From positions 1-64,000 of the forward strand of contig NZ_JBHLUH010000003.1 in assembly GCF_042433955.1 (NCBI RefSeq): 64,000 bases of DNA. Direction: 5' to 3'. Positions 8,670 to 17,680 of the stretch are shown piece after piece. Source of the DNA: Phytohabitans kaempferiae. Lineage in GTDB: Bacteria; Actinomycetota; Actinomycetes; Mycobacteriales; Micromonosporaceae. The position numbers were made by a program, and so were the translations under genes. Under the pieces are notes generated by a model that was not told the DNA's origin, did no database searches, and saw only the letters and a program-made list of their open reading frames with translations. Every line of letters starts with the position of its first letter. The first letter of the stretch is position 1.

Positions 8670-10212
8670 GCAGGTCGCGTACGACCACTTTGCCGGTGGC
8701 GTTGCGCGGCAGGTACGGCACGAAGTACACGTCTCGCGGTATGCAGTAACGGGCCCGGTAGCGGCGCACGTACTCGCGTACCGCGTCGGCGTCGAGCGTC
8801 TCGCCCCAGTGCAGCGCGAGGTAGGCGGCGAGGCGCTGGCCGTACTCGGGATCCGGCACGCCGATCACCGCGACCTCGCGCACCTGAGGCAGGTCGGCGA
8901 GCAGGTGCTCCACTTCGGACGGAAAGACGTTTTCGCCGCCCGAGATGATCATGTCGTCTTCCCGGCCGACGACGAAGACCAGCCCCTCCCGGTCGACGCA
9001 GCCGAGGTCGCCGGTGGCGATCAGGCCGTCGTGCGTCTCCTTGTCGACGCCCGAGGTGTACCCCTCGAAGAGCATCTCGTTGCCCACGAAGATCCGTCCC
9101 ACCTGTCCGGGCGGGACGGGCTGGCCGCTCGGGCCGAGGATCGCCAGCCGCGTGGCGTGTGGCGGCCGGCCGGCGGTCTGCGGGGCGGTACGCAGGTCAC
9201 GCGGCGTGGCGATGGAGGCCCACGAGACCTCGGTCGAGCCGTACAGGTTGTAGAGCACGTCGCCGTAGGCGTCCATGAAGCGCGTGGCCAGCCCGCCGGG
9301 GAGCGCCGAGCCGCTCACCGCCACGACCCGCAGCGGGTTGGACGCCGGCGGCGCCACCTCCAGCAATCGCTGGAGCATCACCGGTACGGCGAAGAGTCCC
9401 CGTACCCGATGCTGTGCGGCCAGGGCGACGCAGCCGGCGGCCTCGAAGCGGCGCTGGAGCACGACGGTGGCCCGGAGTGCGAACGACACCTGGAGCGCCG
9501 CGTATCCCCAGGTGTGGAAGAGCGGCGCCGCGATCATGATGCGGTCTCGGGCGCGCAGCGGGATGCGATGGATGATCGATACCAGCGGGCCGAAGCCACT
9601 CGGCGTGCGGCGGCGGGCGCCCTTGGGCGTGCCGGTGGTGCCCGAGGTCAGCACGATCGTGCGGCCAGCTCGCTCGGGCGGGCGCAGCTCGCCGGGAGGC
9701 GCGGTGGCGACCAGTTCCGCCGCCCGCTCCTCGGTGATCCGCTCCACTGTGGCCGGTAGCGCGAACGCCTTTTCGGCGAACTCGGTGTCGTGGACCAGGA
9801 CTCGCAGCCCTTGCTCCTCGGCCACAGTGGCGACCTGCGCCGGGGAGAGCCCTGTGTTGATCAGCACGGTGTCGGCGCCGAGCAGTGTGCCCGCCACCAT
9901 CGCCTCGACCATGCCGGCGTGGTTGCGGCCGAGCAGGCCGATGCGGTCGCCGGCGCCTACGCCGGTGGTGCCGCGCAGCGTCCGGGCCAGCCGCTCGGCG
10001 TTGCCCAGCAGTTGGCCGTACGTCACCTCGCCGCGCCGCTCGTCGATCACCGCGGTGCGCTCCGGGTCGCGGGCGGCCGCCTGGCGCAGCTCGCCGGAGA
10101 GGCTGAAGCCCCACCGGCGCAACGCGTTGATCTGCGCGGCTATCCGCACCGGCGACCCGGGCGTGAGCAACCCTCGTCGGGTCAGGGTGGCCACGACGAA
10201 GGGGGTGATCAT
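8656..10212 (-). CDS. Acyl-CoA ligase (AMP-forming), FadD-like
   Basis: This is an adenylate-forming enzyme of the ANL superfamily, 518 residues, expected to activate a carboxylic acid, probably a fatty acid, to its CoA thioester. The P-loop-like A3 motif is TIVLTSGTTGTPKGAR; YGSTEVSWASIATP is the A5-type adenine motif; GLIATGDLG and the C-terminal ATGKVVVRDL Lys motif complete the set. The ATG overlaps the stop of the upstream acyl-CoA dehydrogenase gene (ATGA), so the two are translationally coupled. The linked dehydrogenase, SCP2 protein and TetR regulator support a role in lipid catabolism. The exact substrate cannot be read from the sequence. Confidence 0.9.
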   Translation of the reverse strand: MITPFVVATLTRRGLLTPGSPVRIAAQINALRRWGFSLSGELRQAAARDPERTAVIDERRGEVTYGQLLGNAERLARTLRGTTGVGAGDRIGLLGRNHAGMVEAMVAGTLLGADTVLINTGLSPAQVATVAEEQGLRVLVHDTEFAEKAFALPATVERITEERAAELVATAPPGELRPPERAGRTIVLTSGTTGTPKGARRRTPSGFGPLVSIIHRIPLRARDRIMIAAPLFHTWGYAALQVSFALRATVVLQRRFEAAGCVALAAQHRVRGLFAVPVMLQRLLEVAPPASNPLRVVAVSGSALPGGLATRFMDAYGDVLYNLYGSTEVSWASIATPRDLRTAPQTAGRPPHATRLAILGPSGQPVPPGQVGRIFVGNEMLFEGYTSGVDKETHDGLIATGDLGCVDREGLVFVVGREDDMIISGGENVFPSEVEHLLADLPQVREVAVIGVPDPEYGQRLAAYLALHWGETLDADAVREYVRRYRARYCIPRDVYFVPYLPRNATGKVVVRDLPRPR

Positions 10213-11423
10213 CGAATCTGGGTCCCGGAGATGGCGCGCGAGATGACCAGTCGCTGGATCTCGGACGTGCCCTCGAAGATGGTGTAGATCTTGGCGTCCC
10301 GGTACCACCGCTCGACGGGGTGCTCGCGCAGGTAGCCGGCGCCGCCGAGCAGCTGCACCGCCTTCTCGGTGACGGCGACCGCGACCTCGCCGGCCTTGAG
10401 CTTGGACATCGAGCCCTCGCCCGCCTCGAACACGCGGTTGTTGCGCCCCATCCAGGCGGCCCGCCACACGAGCAGCCGGGCGGCGTCGATCTCCATCTTC
10501 ATGTCGGCGAGCGCGAACGCCACCGCCTGGTTTTGCACGATCGGGCGGCCGAACTGCACGCGGCCACGGGCGTACTCCAGCGCGTACTCGTACGCGGCGC
10601 GGGCCACGCCGATCGCCTGCGCGCCCACTGTCGGGCGGCTCAGCTCGAACGTGCGCATCGCCGCCTGCCCGGCCGCCCGCTGCCCGGAACGCGCCCGGTC
10701 GAGCCGCTCCAGCAGCGCCTCCCGCCCGCCGAGGAGGCACCGCCCCGGCACGCGTACGTCGTCGAGGAACACGTCGGCGGTGTGCGACGCGCGCAGCCCC
10801 AGCTTCTTGAGCTTGCCGGGCGAGGTGAGCCCGGCCGTGCCCGGCGGTACGACGAACGCCGCGTGCCCGCGCGAGCCGAGCTCCGGGTCGACCACGGCGG
10901 TCACCACGTGGATGGCCGCGATCCCGCCGTTGGTGGCGTACGCCTTCTGCCCGTTGAGGACCCACTCGTCGGTGGCCTCGTCGTATACCGCGCGAGTGCG
11001 GATCGCGCCCACGTCGGAGCCGGCCTCCGGCTCGGTGTTGCAGAACGCGGCCACCGCCGGCTCGTCGACGGTGCCGAAGCAGGGCGGGACCCACTCGACC
11101 ATCTGGTCCGGCGTGCCCGAGCCGTAGATCGCGGCGACCGCGAGCGAGGTGCCGAGGAGTGCGAGGCCGATGCCCGCGTCGCCCCAGAACAGCTCCTCGT
11201 TGGCGATGGGCAGCGAGAGGCCGGTGGGGTCGGACCAGCAGTTGGCGAGGAACTCGAAGCCGTACAGCCCGATCTTGGCGGCCTCCTGGATCAGAGGCCA
11301 GGGCGTCTCCTCGCGCGCGTCCCACTCGGCGGCGGCTGGGCGCACGACCTCTCCGGCGAAGCCGTGCACCCAGTCGCGCAGGTCCCGCTGTTCCTCGTTG
11401 AGGTCAAGCGAGAACTCGGGCAT
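10209..11423 (-). CDS. Acyl-CoA dehydrogenase (FadE-like)
   Basis: The 404-residue flavoprotein catalyses alpha,beta-dehydrogenation of an acyl-CoA. The N-terminal helical domain starts with LDLNEEQRDLRDWVHGFA. The middle FAD-contact segment contains FCNTEPEAGSDVGAI, and the C-terminal IFEGTSEIQRLVISR carries the glutamate that acts as the catalytic base in this family. It is the second gene of a three-gene operon: SCP2 protein, dehydrogenase (1-bp gap), ligase (4-bp overlap). Confidence 0.95.
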   Translation of the reverse strand: MPEFSLDLNEEQRDLRDWVHGFAGEVVRPAAAEWDAREETPWPLIQEAAKIGLYGFEFLANCWSDPTGLSLPIANEELFWGDAGIGLALLGTSLAVAAIYGSGTPDQMVEWVPPCFGTVDEPAVAAFCNTEPEAGSDVGAIRTRAVYDEATDEWVLNGQKAYATNGGIAAIHVVTAVVDPELGSRGHAAFVVPPGTAGLTSPGKLKKLGLRASHTADVFLDDVRVPGRCLLGGREALLERLDRARSGQRAAGQAAMRTFELSRPTVGAQAIGVARAAYEYALEYARGRVQFGRPIVQNQAVAFALADMKMEIDAARLLVWRAAWMGRNNRVFEAGEGSMSKLKAGEVAVAVTEKAVQLLGGAGYLREHPVERWYRDAKIYTIFEGTSEIQRLVISRAISGTQIR

Positions 11424-11424
11424 G

Positions 11425-11877
11425 TCAGGCCTTGGGGATGTCGAACAGGTTGGCGATGTTGGCCGCGAGGCCGAGGTCGCCCTTTGCCTTCAGCTTGCCC
11501 GTCATGAACATCATCACCGGGTTGCCGGACCCGGAGACCACCTTGAGGAACTCGACCGGCCCCATCGTGAGGCTCAGCTTCGGGTCGCGCTCGGGCGACG
11601 GCGAGAGAGTGCAGACGCCGTTTTCGATGACGACCTCGTAGCTGTCCACGCTGCCGTCGGGTCCGCCGGTGATGTTCCAGTGGATGGCCGCGTTGGTCGC
11701 GCCGGCCCGGTCTGGACGGAAGAGCGTGGGCATGCGGGCGAACACCTCGTCAAGGACCTTCTTGCGCAGGTCGCTCGCCATCACCTCTTTGATCTGCGCG
11801 TCCGACGCGGACTTCACGATCTGGGCGAACTGCTTCGGGTCGACACTGGAGAAGTCAGACAGGTCGAAGTCGGTCAT
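11425..11877 (-). CDS. SCP2 sterol-binding domain protein
   Basis: The 150-residue protein is a stand-alone SCP2/sterol carrier domain, probably a carrier or chaperone for acyl-CoA or other lipids. The segment INWNITGGPDGSV-like (here IHWNITGGPDGSVDSYE) and SLTMGPVEFLKVVSGSGNP followed by FMTGKLKAKGD are typical of the fold. It is the first gene of the operon that continues with an acyl-CoA dehydrogenase and ligase. Its start lies about 30 bp from a palindromic operator shared with the divergent TetR gene. Confidence 0.88.
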   Translation of the reverse strand: MTDFDLSDFSSVDPKQFAQIVKSASDAQIKEVMASDLRKKVLDEVFARMPTLFRPDRAGATNAAIHWNITGGPDGSVDSYEVVIENGVCTLSPSPERDPKLSLTMGPVEFLKVVSGSGNPVMMFMTGKLKAKGDLGLAANIANLFDIPKA

Positions 11878-11906
11878 CGGTCGTTGCCTCCGGCTGAGTA
11901 GTAACT

Positions 11907-11934
11907 TACTCGTGCGTAACCCTACGCACGAGTA
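11907..11934. promoter_or_regulatory. Palindromic operator between SCP2 operon and tetR
   Basis: A perfect inverted repeat with 12-bp arms, TACTCGTGCGTA and TACGCACGAGTA, separated by ACCC, occupies the space between the divergent SCP2 and TetR genes and ends 3 bp before the TetR ATG. An overlapping shorter GAGTA...TACTC dyad lies just to its left (11896-11911). The position and symmetry fit an autoregulatory TetR site controlling both directions. Confidence 0.8.
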
Positions 11935-11937
11935 GGT

Positions 11938-12600
11938 ATGCTGGCAAGGGTGACCGCGGTTCCAGACACCCCCACATTCAAACGACTACCGAGGGCGGTA
12001 CGTGAGCAGCAAATGCTCGACTCCGCCGTGCGGGTTTTCTCCCGGCGAGGTTTCCACGCCGCGAGCATGGACGAGATCGCCGAAGACGCCGGCATCTCCA
12101 AGCCGATGGTGTACGCGTACCTCGGCACCAAGGAGGAGCTTTTCGTCGCCTGTCTGGAGCGCGAGGGCAACCGCCTGATGGAGGCGATCGCGGCCGAGGT
12201 GGTCGGCGCCGACACTCCGGATCAGCAGCTCTGGCGGGGGTTGCGGGCGTTCTTCGGCTTCGTCGGCGCGCACCGGGACGGTTGGGCGGTGCTCTACCGG
12301 CAGGCGCGCGGGCAGCAGCCGTTCGCGAGCGCGTCGGCGGAGATGCGCGAGCGGATGGTCGAGGTGGTCGCCGTGATGCTGGGGCGGGCGCTCGCCGCCG
12401 AGGGGCGCGAGGTCCGCGACATCGATCTGGAGGTCACGGCGCATGCGCTGGTCGGCGCCTCGGAGTCGCTTGCCGACTGGCTTGCCGACCATCCCGAGGC
12501 CGACCCGGAGAAGACCGCTACCCGGATGATGAACATCGTCTGGATGGGCGCCGCCCAGCTCCTGCGCGGCGAGACCTGGACGGCTCCGGTCACGCCGTGA
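11938..12600 (+). CDS. TetR-family transcriptional regulator of the lipid genes
   Basis: The 220-residue protein has an N-terminal TetR helix-turn-helix: AVRVFSRRGFHAASMDEIA followed by GISKPMVYAYLGTKEELF. The remaining residues form the helical ligand-binding domain. The ATG at 11938 lies only 3 bp after a perfect 28-bp palindrome, which suggests a leaderless transcript or a later start at GTG 11950. It is divergent from the SCP2-dehydrogenase-ligase operon and convergent with the MaoC gene, overlapping its end by 11 bp. Regulation of the surrounding fatty-acid genes with an acyl-CoA ligand is inferred from context. Confidence 0.9.
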   Translation: MLARVTAVPDTPTFKRLPRAVREQQMLDSAVRVFSRRGFHAASMDEIAEDAGISKPMVYAYLGTKEELFVACLEREGNRLMEAIAAEVVGADTPDQQLWRGLRAFFGFVGAHRDGWAVLYRQARGQQPFASASAEMRERMVEVVAVMLGRALAAEGREVRDIDLEVTAHALVGASESLADWLADHPEADPEKTATRMMNIVWMGAAQLLRGETWTAPVTP

Positions 12601-13471
12601 TCGTGCCGTCCAGGTGTGGCTTGCCCGATTTGGCACTGTGCAAGGCGAACGTCCACTCCGGAGCCGCGGCCGCGGCGACCCCAGCGGCCCCGCGGACCTC
12701 AGTGGCCTCAATGGCCTCGGCGACCTCAGCGGTCCCTGCGGCCCCGGTGGCGGAGAAGGCCACTGTGGACGGTAGGAGCACGGGCAGCTTGAACGAGACG
12801 TCCACTGTGTACGCCTCTGGCAGCCGCCCCTCCAGCGCGGCCAGGCAGCGCGCCTTGCTCCACATGCCGTGCGCGATCGGGCGGGCGAAGCCGAAGAGCC
12901 GCGCGCCGAGCCGCGAGGTGTGGATGGGGTTGTGGTCGCCGGATACGCGCGCGTAGTCGGTGCCGACCCGGGGCGTCAGGCGCCAGCGGGCCGACGCGGG
13001 CGGCGGCTCGGCCCGGTCGCCCCTGGCCCCGCCGGACGACCCTGTGCCCTCGCGGCGCAGGTACGTCGAGACGTCCCGCCACACCACCTCGCCGTCGACC
13101 ATGGCTGTCGACACGACGTCGAGCTGCCGCCCGCGCGCGTGCTCGCGCAGGTCGGCCGCGTGTACCGCCAGGTCGAGCGGCTCGCCGGCGTCGATCGGGC
13201 GGCGCAGCTCGATGCGGTTGGCCACGTGTACCAGCCCGATCACGGGAAACGGGAAGTCGCGCCCCGACATCAGCCGGAACGCCAGCGGGAACGCGAGGAC
13301 GTGCGGATAGGTCGCCGGCAGCCGGTCGGTGAGGCGGAAGCCGCAGACCCGGTTGTAGTCGGCCAGGTGGGCGCGATCGATCCGCACGCCCTGCCGCTGC
13401 GACATCGTGTCGGGCAGCCGGTCGGGCCGGGCGAAGCCGGGCACCAGGCCGATCGCGGCGCGCGCGTACAT
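12590..13471 (-). CDS. MaoC-like dehydratase (HtdX-like)
   Basis: The 293-residue protein is a double-hotdog (R)-specific enoyl hydratase/dehydratase. The hydratase-2 motif is clear in YARVSGDHNPIHTSRLGA, with the catalytic Asp and His, followed by RPIAHGMWSKA. It overlaps the preceding reductase gene by one base (TGATG), so translation is coupled. In Mycobacterium tuberculosis the same pair is htdX (Rv0241c) and fabG4 (Rv0242c), with fadA2 divergent; the arrangement here is the same, which supports the assignment. A repetitive Ala/Glu/Val stretch (EVAEAIEATEV) near residue 260 is likely a surface loop. Confidence 0.88.
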   Translation of the reverse strand: MYARAAIGLVPGFARPDRLPDTMSQRQGVRIDRAHLADYNRVCGFRLTDRLPATYPHVLAFPLAFRLMSGRDFPFPVIGLVHVANRIELRRPIDAGEPLDLAVHAADLREHARGRQLDVVSTAMVDGEVVWRDVSTYLRREGTGSSGGARGDRAEPPPASARWRLTPRVGTDYARVSGDHNPIHTSRLGARLFGFARPIAHGMWSKARCLAALEGRLPEAYTVDVSFKLPVLLPSTVAFSATGAAGTAEVAEAIEATEVRGAAGVAAAAAPEWTFALHSAKSGKPHLDGTITA

Positions 13472-14796
13472 CACGCCCCCAGGAGGCTCTGGCCGCAGAC
13501 GCGGACGACGTTTCCGGTGATGCCACCGGAGGCGGGGGAGGCGAACCAGCCGATGGTCTCCGCCACGTCGATCGGGAGGCCCCCCTGCGACATGCTGTTC
13601 ATGCGGCGGCCCGCCTCGCGGAGCATCATCGGCATCTTGGCGGTCATGCGGGTCTCGATGAAGCCGGGCGCCACCGCGTTGATGGTGATGCCCCGCTCGG
13701 CGAGCACCGGCGCCATCGACCGCACCAGGCCGATCACGCCGGCCTTGCTGGTCGCGTAGTTGGTCTGGCCGCGGTTGCCGGCGATGCCCGCGATCGAGGC
13801 CACGCCGATCAGGCGCCCGCCGTCGGGGATCAGACCGCGATCGAGGAGTATCTCGTTGATCCGCTCCTGGCTGGAGAGGTTGACGTCGAGCACCGAGTCC
13901 CACCGGTCGGCGTCCATGCGGGCGATCGTCTTGTCGCGCGTGATGCCGGCGTTGTGCACCACGATGTCGACCCGCCCGTGCCGCCCGCCGATGTGGTCGG
14001 CCAGCCGGTCGGGCGCGCCGGCGGTGGTGAGGTCGAGCTGATAGGCCGTACCCCGGATGTCGTTGGCCACCGCGGCGAGTGCGTCGCCGGCGGCGGGCAC
14101 GTCCAGGGCGATGACCTGCGCGCCGTCGCGGGCCAGCACGCGGGCGATGGCCGCGCCGATGCCCCGGGCCGCGCCGGTGACCAGCGCGATCTTGCCGTCG
14201 AGCGGACGCTCCCAGTCGGCCGGCGGATTGACCGCGGCCGCCGGGCCGATGCGGATGACCTGGCCGGAGACGTACGCCGAGCGACCGGAGAGCAGGAAGC
14301 GGACCGTCGACTCGATCGCGCTCTCCGCGCCGGGGGTCACGTAGACGAGCTGGGCGGTCGTGCCCCGGCCGAACTCCTTGCCGATGCTGCGGGTCAGCCC
14401 TTCGAGCGCCCGCTGGGCGGTGGCCTCGCGCGGCGAATCGCACGCCTCCGGCGGGGTGCCGAGCACGATCACGCGGCCGGAGGAGGTGAGCGAACGGGCG
14501 TGTGGATGGAAGAAGTCGTACAGCGCGCGGAGGCCGGTGGAGTCGGTGACGCCGCTCGCGTCGAAGATCAGCGCGCTGTATCGCTCGCCCCCGTCGCCGA
14601 TCCCGGCGGCCTTGAGGATCTCGCGCACCGGCTCGTGCAGGCGCCCGCCGGGCGCCGAGTCGAGCAGCACGGGACCGGGGACCAGGGGGTCGCCGAGGTG
14701 GTAGCGGCGCAGGCGGGGCGGGGCGGGCAGGCCGAGGCGCTTGACGACCGCCCGGCCCGGGCCAGAGTTTGCGAAGCTCGCGTAGCGGTCACTCAT
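13471..14796 (-). CDS. fabG4: 3-oxoacyl-ACP/CoA reductase, FabG4-type
   Basis: This is a two-domain short-chain dehydrogenase of 441 residues, much longer than ordinary FabG (about 250). The C-terminal 240 residues form the active SDR domain: GAARGIGAAIARVLARDG is the cofactor loop, HNAGITRDKTIARM the NAG motif, and TNYATSKAGVIGLVRS has the YxxxK catalytic pair. The N-terminal 200 residues are a degenerate flavodoxin-like domain, as in M. tuberculosis FabG4. I chose the ATG at 14796 (MSDRYASFANSGPG) over the upstream 14826. It precedes the MaoC hydratase with a 1-bp overlap and is divergent from the thiolase. The set would reduce, dehydrate and cleave acyl chains. Confidence 0.9.
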   Translation of the reverse strand: MSDRYASFANSGPGRAVVKRLGLPAPPRLRRYHLGDPLVPGPVLLDSAPGGRLHEPVREILKAAGIGDGGERYSALIFDASGVTDSTGLRALYDFFHPHARSLTSSGRVIVLGTPPEACDSPREATAQRALEGLTRSIGKEFGRGTTAQLVYVTPGAESAIESTVRFLLSGRSAYVSGQVIRIGPAAAVNPPADWERPLDGKIALVTGAARGIGAAIARVLARDGAQVIALDVPAAGDALAAVANDIRGTAYQLDLTTAGAPDRLADHIGGRHGRVDIVVHNAGITRDKTIARMDADRWDSVLDVNLSSQERINEILLDRGLIPDGGRLIGVASIAGIAGNRGQTNYATSKAGVIGLVRSMAPVLAERGITINAVAPGFIETRMTAKMPMMLREAGRRMNSMSQGGLPIDVAETIGWFASPASGGITGNVVRVCGQSLLGA

Positions 14797-14886
14797 GGCC
14801 GTGCTCGCTTCGCTGCGCGCGGCCACGAGGATCCAATCGCACTCTGCCCGATGATTCGCTCGCTTCGCTCGGTCATACGAGTATCC

Positions 14887-14898
14887 TACTGACGAGTA
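14887..14898. promoter_or_regulatory. Second putative TetR half-operator upstream of thiolase and fabG4
   Basis: TACTGACGAGTA has the same TACT...CGAGTA edges as the palindrome next to the TetR gene, and a further CGAGTA lies at 14878-14883. It sits 23 bp before the thiolase GTG in the divergent space shared with fabG4. This suggests that the same regulator controls both halves of the locus, but the symmetry here is imperfect. Confidence 0.5.
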
Positions 14899-14921
14899 AG
14901 GTTATCTGGGAGGGGAAGTCC

Positions 14922-16196
14922 GTGCGGAGAGTCGCGATCCTCGGTGGCAACCGGATCCCGTTCGCCCGGTCCAACAGCAGGTATGCCACCGCGTCCAACC
15001 AGGACATGCTCACCGCCGCGCTCGACGGCCTGGTCGCCCGCCACGGGCTGGCCGGCCAGCGCCTGGGCGAGGTGGCGGCCGGCGCGGTGCTGAAGCACTC
15101 GCGCGACTTCAACTTGACCCGCGAGGTGGTGCTCGGCTCCCGGCTCGATCCGCACACGCCGGCGTACGACGTGCAGCAGGCGTGCGGCACCGGGCTGGAG
15201 GCGGCCATTCTCGTCGCCAACAAGATCGCCCTCGGCCAGATCGAGGCGGGCATCGCCGGTGGCGTCGACACCACATCGGACGCGCCGCTCCAGCTCAACG
15301 AAGACATGCGCCGGGCGCTCCTCCGGATCAACTCGGCCCGGTCGCTCGGTGGGCGGCTGCGGGCGGCGACCGGGCTGCGCCCGCTCCAGCCCTTCCGGCC
15401 CGACGTCCCGCGCAACGCCGAGCCGCGCACCGGGCTCTCGATGGGCGAGCACGCGGCGGTCACCGCACTGGAGTGGGGCATCACGCGCGAAGACCAGGAC
15501 GGGCTCGCGCTGGAGTCGCACCAGCGGCTGGCGGCGGCGTACGAACGCGGCTTCTTCGACGACCTGCTCACGCCGTACCTGGGGCTGAGCCGCGACCAAA
15601 ACCTGCGGCCGGACACCTCGCTGGAGAAGCTGGCCTCGCTCAAGCCGGCGTTCCGCGCGCCGGGCGGCGAGCCGACGATGACCGCGGGCAACTCCTCGCC
15701 GCTCACCGACGGCGCGGCGCTGGTGCTGCTCGCCTCGGAGGAGTGGGCCTCGGCGCACAGCCTGCCGGTGCGGGCCTGGTTCGTCGACGCGGAGACGGCG
15801 GCGGTCGACTTCGTACACGGCGGGGAAGGGCTGCTCATGGCCCCGGCGTACGCGGTGCCGAGGCTGCTCGCCCGGCGTGGGCTCACGCTGCGAGACTTCG
15901 ACTTCTACGAGATCCACGAGGCGTTCGCGTCGCAGGTGCTCGCCACGCTTGCGGCCTGGGAGTCGCCCGAGTTCTGCAAGGAGAAGCTGGGCCTGGACGC
16001 CCCGCTCGGCTCGATCGACCGGTCCAAGCTCAACGTCAACGGTTCGTCGCTGGCGGCGGGTCACCCCTTCGCCGCGACCGGCGGCCGGATCGTCGCGACG
16101 CTCGCCAAGCTGCTCGAGGAGAAGGGCAGCGGGCGCGGGCTGATCTCCATCTGTGCGGCGGGCGGTCAGGGCGTGGTCGCAATCCTGGAACGCTGA
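14922..16196 (+). CDS. fadA2: Acetyl-CoA C-acyltransferase (thiolase), FadA2-like
   Basis: The 424-residue thiolase cleaves 3-ketoacyl-CoA with CoA, or condenses in reverse. The nucleophilic Cys is in QQACGTGLEAA, the His base in YEIHEAFASQV, and the second Cys in ISICAAGGQGVVAIL. The NVNGSSLAAGHPFAATGGR loop is also conserved. The GTG at 14922 follows GGGAGGGG at good spacing; an earlier ATG at 14769 would overlap the reductase gene and is unlikely. Its divergent placement against fabG4-htdX is the same as Rv0243 in M. tuberculosis. Confidence 0.93.
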   Translation: MRRVAILGGNRIPFARSNSRYATASNQDMLTAALDGLVARHGLAGQRLGEVAAGAVLKHSRDFNLTREVVLGSRLDPHTPAYDVQQACGTGLEAAILVANKIALGQIEAGIAGGVDTTSDAPLQLNEDMRRALLRINSARSLGGRLRAATGLRPLQPFRPDVPRNAEPRTGLSMGEHAAVTALEWGITREDQDGLALESHQRLAAAYERGFFDDLLTPYLGLSRDQNLRPDTSLEKLASLKPAFRAPGGEPTMTAGNSSPLTDGAALVLLASEEWASAHSLPVRAWFVDAETAAVDFVHGGEGLLMAPAYAVPRLLARRGLTLRDFDFYEIHEAFASQVLATLAAWESPEFCKEKLGLDAPLGSIDRSKLNVNGSSLAAGHPFAATGGRIVATLAKLLEEKGSGRGLISICAAGGQGVVAILER

Positions 16197-16213
16197 CCTG
16201 TGAGAATGGGCGG

Positions 16214-17632
16214 GTGATCCCCAATGTGCTCGCCGCCCGCTACGCGTCCACCGAGCTGACCGCGATCTGGGCGCCGGAGGAGAAGGTGCGGCTGGAGCGG
16301 CGACTCTGGGTCGCTGTCCTGCGCGCCCAGCGCGACCTGGGCATCGAGGCGCCTGAGGGGGTCGTCGAGGCGTACGAGCAGGTGCTCGACCAGGTCGACC
16401 TCGCGTCGATCGCCGCCCGCGAGCGGGTTACCCGCCACGACGTGAAGGCGCGGATCGAGGAGTTCAGCGCGCTCGCCGGCCACGAGCACGTGCACAAGGG
16501 CATGACGTCCCGTGACCTGACCGAAAACGTCGAGCAGTTGCAGGTGCGCCGGTCGCTGGAGCTGGTCCGCGACCGTGCCGTCGCCACCCTCGCGCGGCTG
16601 TCCCGCCTCGCCATCGAGCACTCCGACCTGGTGATGACCGGCCGCTCGCACAACGTCGCGGCGCAGGCCACCACGCTGGGCAAGCGGTTCGCGTCGGCGA
16701 CGGAGGAGCTGCTGATCGCGTACGAGCGGCTGGAAGACCTGATCGAGTGGTACCCGCTGCGCGGCGTCAAAGGCCCGGTTGGCACGGCGGCCGACCAGCT
16801 CGACCTCTTCGACGGTGACGCCGAGCGGCTGGCCGAGCTGGAGCGGCGCGTGGCCCAGCACCTGGGTTTCAGTCGCGTGCTGGACAGCGTCGGCCAGGTG
16901 TACCCGCGGTCAATCGACTTCGCCACTGTGGCGGCGCTGGCGCAGCTCGTCGCCGCCCCTTCCTCGCTGGCCACGACGATCCGGCTGATGGTGGGGCAGG
17001 AGTTGGTCACCGAGGGGTTCCGGCCCGGGCAGGTGGGCTCGTCGGCGATGCCCCACAAGATGAACACGCGCTCCAGCGAGCGGGTCAACGGGCTCGCCGT
17101 GATCGTCCGCGGCTACCTGTCGATGGTCGGCGAGCTGGCCGGCGACCAGTGGAACGAGGGCGACGTCTCCTGCTCGGTGGTGCGCCGGGTCGCGCTGCCG
17201 GACTCGTTCTTCGCCACCGACGGGCTGTTCCAGACGTTCCTGACGGTGCTCGACGAGTTCGGGGCGTACCCGGCGGTGATCGCCCGGGAACTCGACCGCT
17301 ACCTGCCCTTCCTCGCCACGACGAAGATCCTGGTGGCGGCGGTGCGGCGGGGCGTCGGGCGGGAGTCGGCCCACGAGGCGATCAAGGAGCACGCGGTCGC
17401 GGTGGCGCTGGCGATGCGCGAGAAGGGCGTCGCGGAAAACGACCTCTTCGACCGGCTCGCGCTCGACAGCCGGCTTGGGCTGACGCGTGCCGAGATCGAC
17501 GCGTTGGTCGCCGATCGGGAGGCATTCGTGGGCGCCGCGCCGGCCCAGGTGCGCGCGGTGGTCGACCGCGTGGCGGCGGTGGTCGCCCGCCATCCGCAGG
17601 CGGCCGCGTACGCGCCCGCGCCGATCCTCTGA
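16214..17632 (+). CDS. purB: Adenylosuccinate lyase
   Basis: PurB removes fumarate from SAICAR and from adenylosuccinate, acting twice in purine synthesis. The 472-residue protein starts VIPNVLAARYASTELTAIW. The fumarase/aspartase superfamily signature is GSSAMPHKMNTRSSERVNGL, on the mobile catalytic loop. A conserved TSRDLTENVEQ segment and the GRSHNVAAQATTLGKR region contribute other active-site residues. It begins 17 bp after the thiolase stop on the same strand, so it may be read through from that promoter. Confidence 0.97.
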   Translation: MIPNVLAARYASTELTAIWAPEEKVRLERRLWVAVLRAQRDLGIEAPEGVVEAYEQVLDQVDLASIAARERVTRHDVKARIEEFSALAGHEHVHKGMTSRDLTENVEQLQVRRSLELVRDRAVATLARLSRLAIEHSDLVMTGRSHNVAAQATTLGKRFASATEELLIAYERLEDLIEWYPLRGVKGPVGTAADQLDLFDGDAERLAELERRVAQHLGFSRVLDSVGQVYPRSIDFATVAALAQLVAAPSSLATTIRLMVGQELVTEGFRPGQVGSSAMPHKMNTRSSERVNGLAVIVRGYLSMVGELAGDQWNEGDVSCSVVRRVALPDSFFATDGLFQTFLTVLDEFGAYPAVIARELDRYLPFLATTKILVAAVRRGVGRESAHEAIKEHAVAVALAMREKGVAENDLFDRLALDSRLGLTRAEIDALVADREAFVGAAPAQVRAVVDRVAAVVARHPQAAAYAPAPIL

Positions 17633-17680
17633 GGCGGCGGCCCTGCCCGCGTCGATCGGCAGAGCCCGGCGGATCCGGTC

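Noticed and set aside
10320..11507. 395-codon open frame antisense to the acyl-CoA dehydrogenase
   Set aside because: Composition is shadow-like and the minus-strand gene has catalytic motifs throughout.
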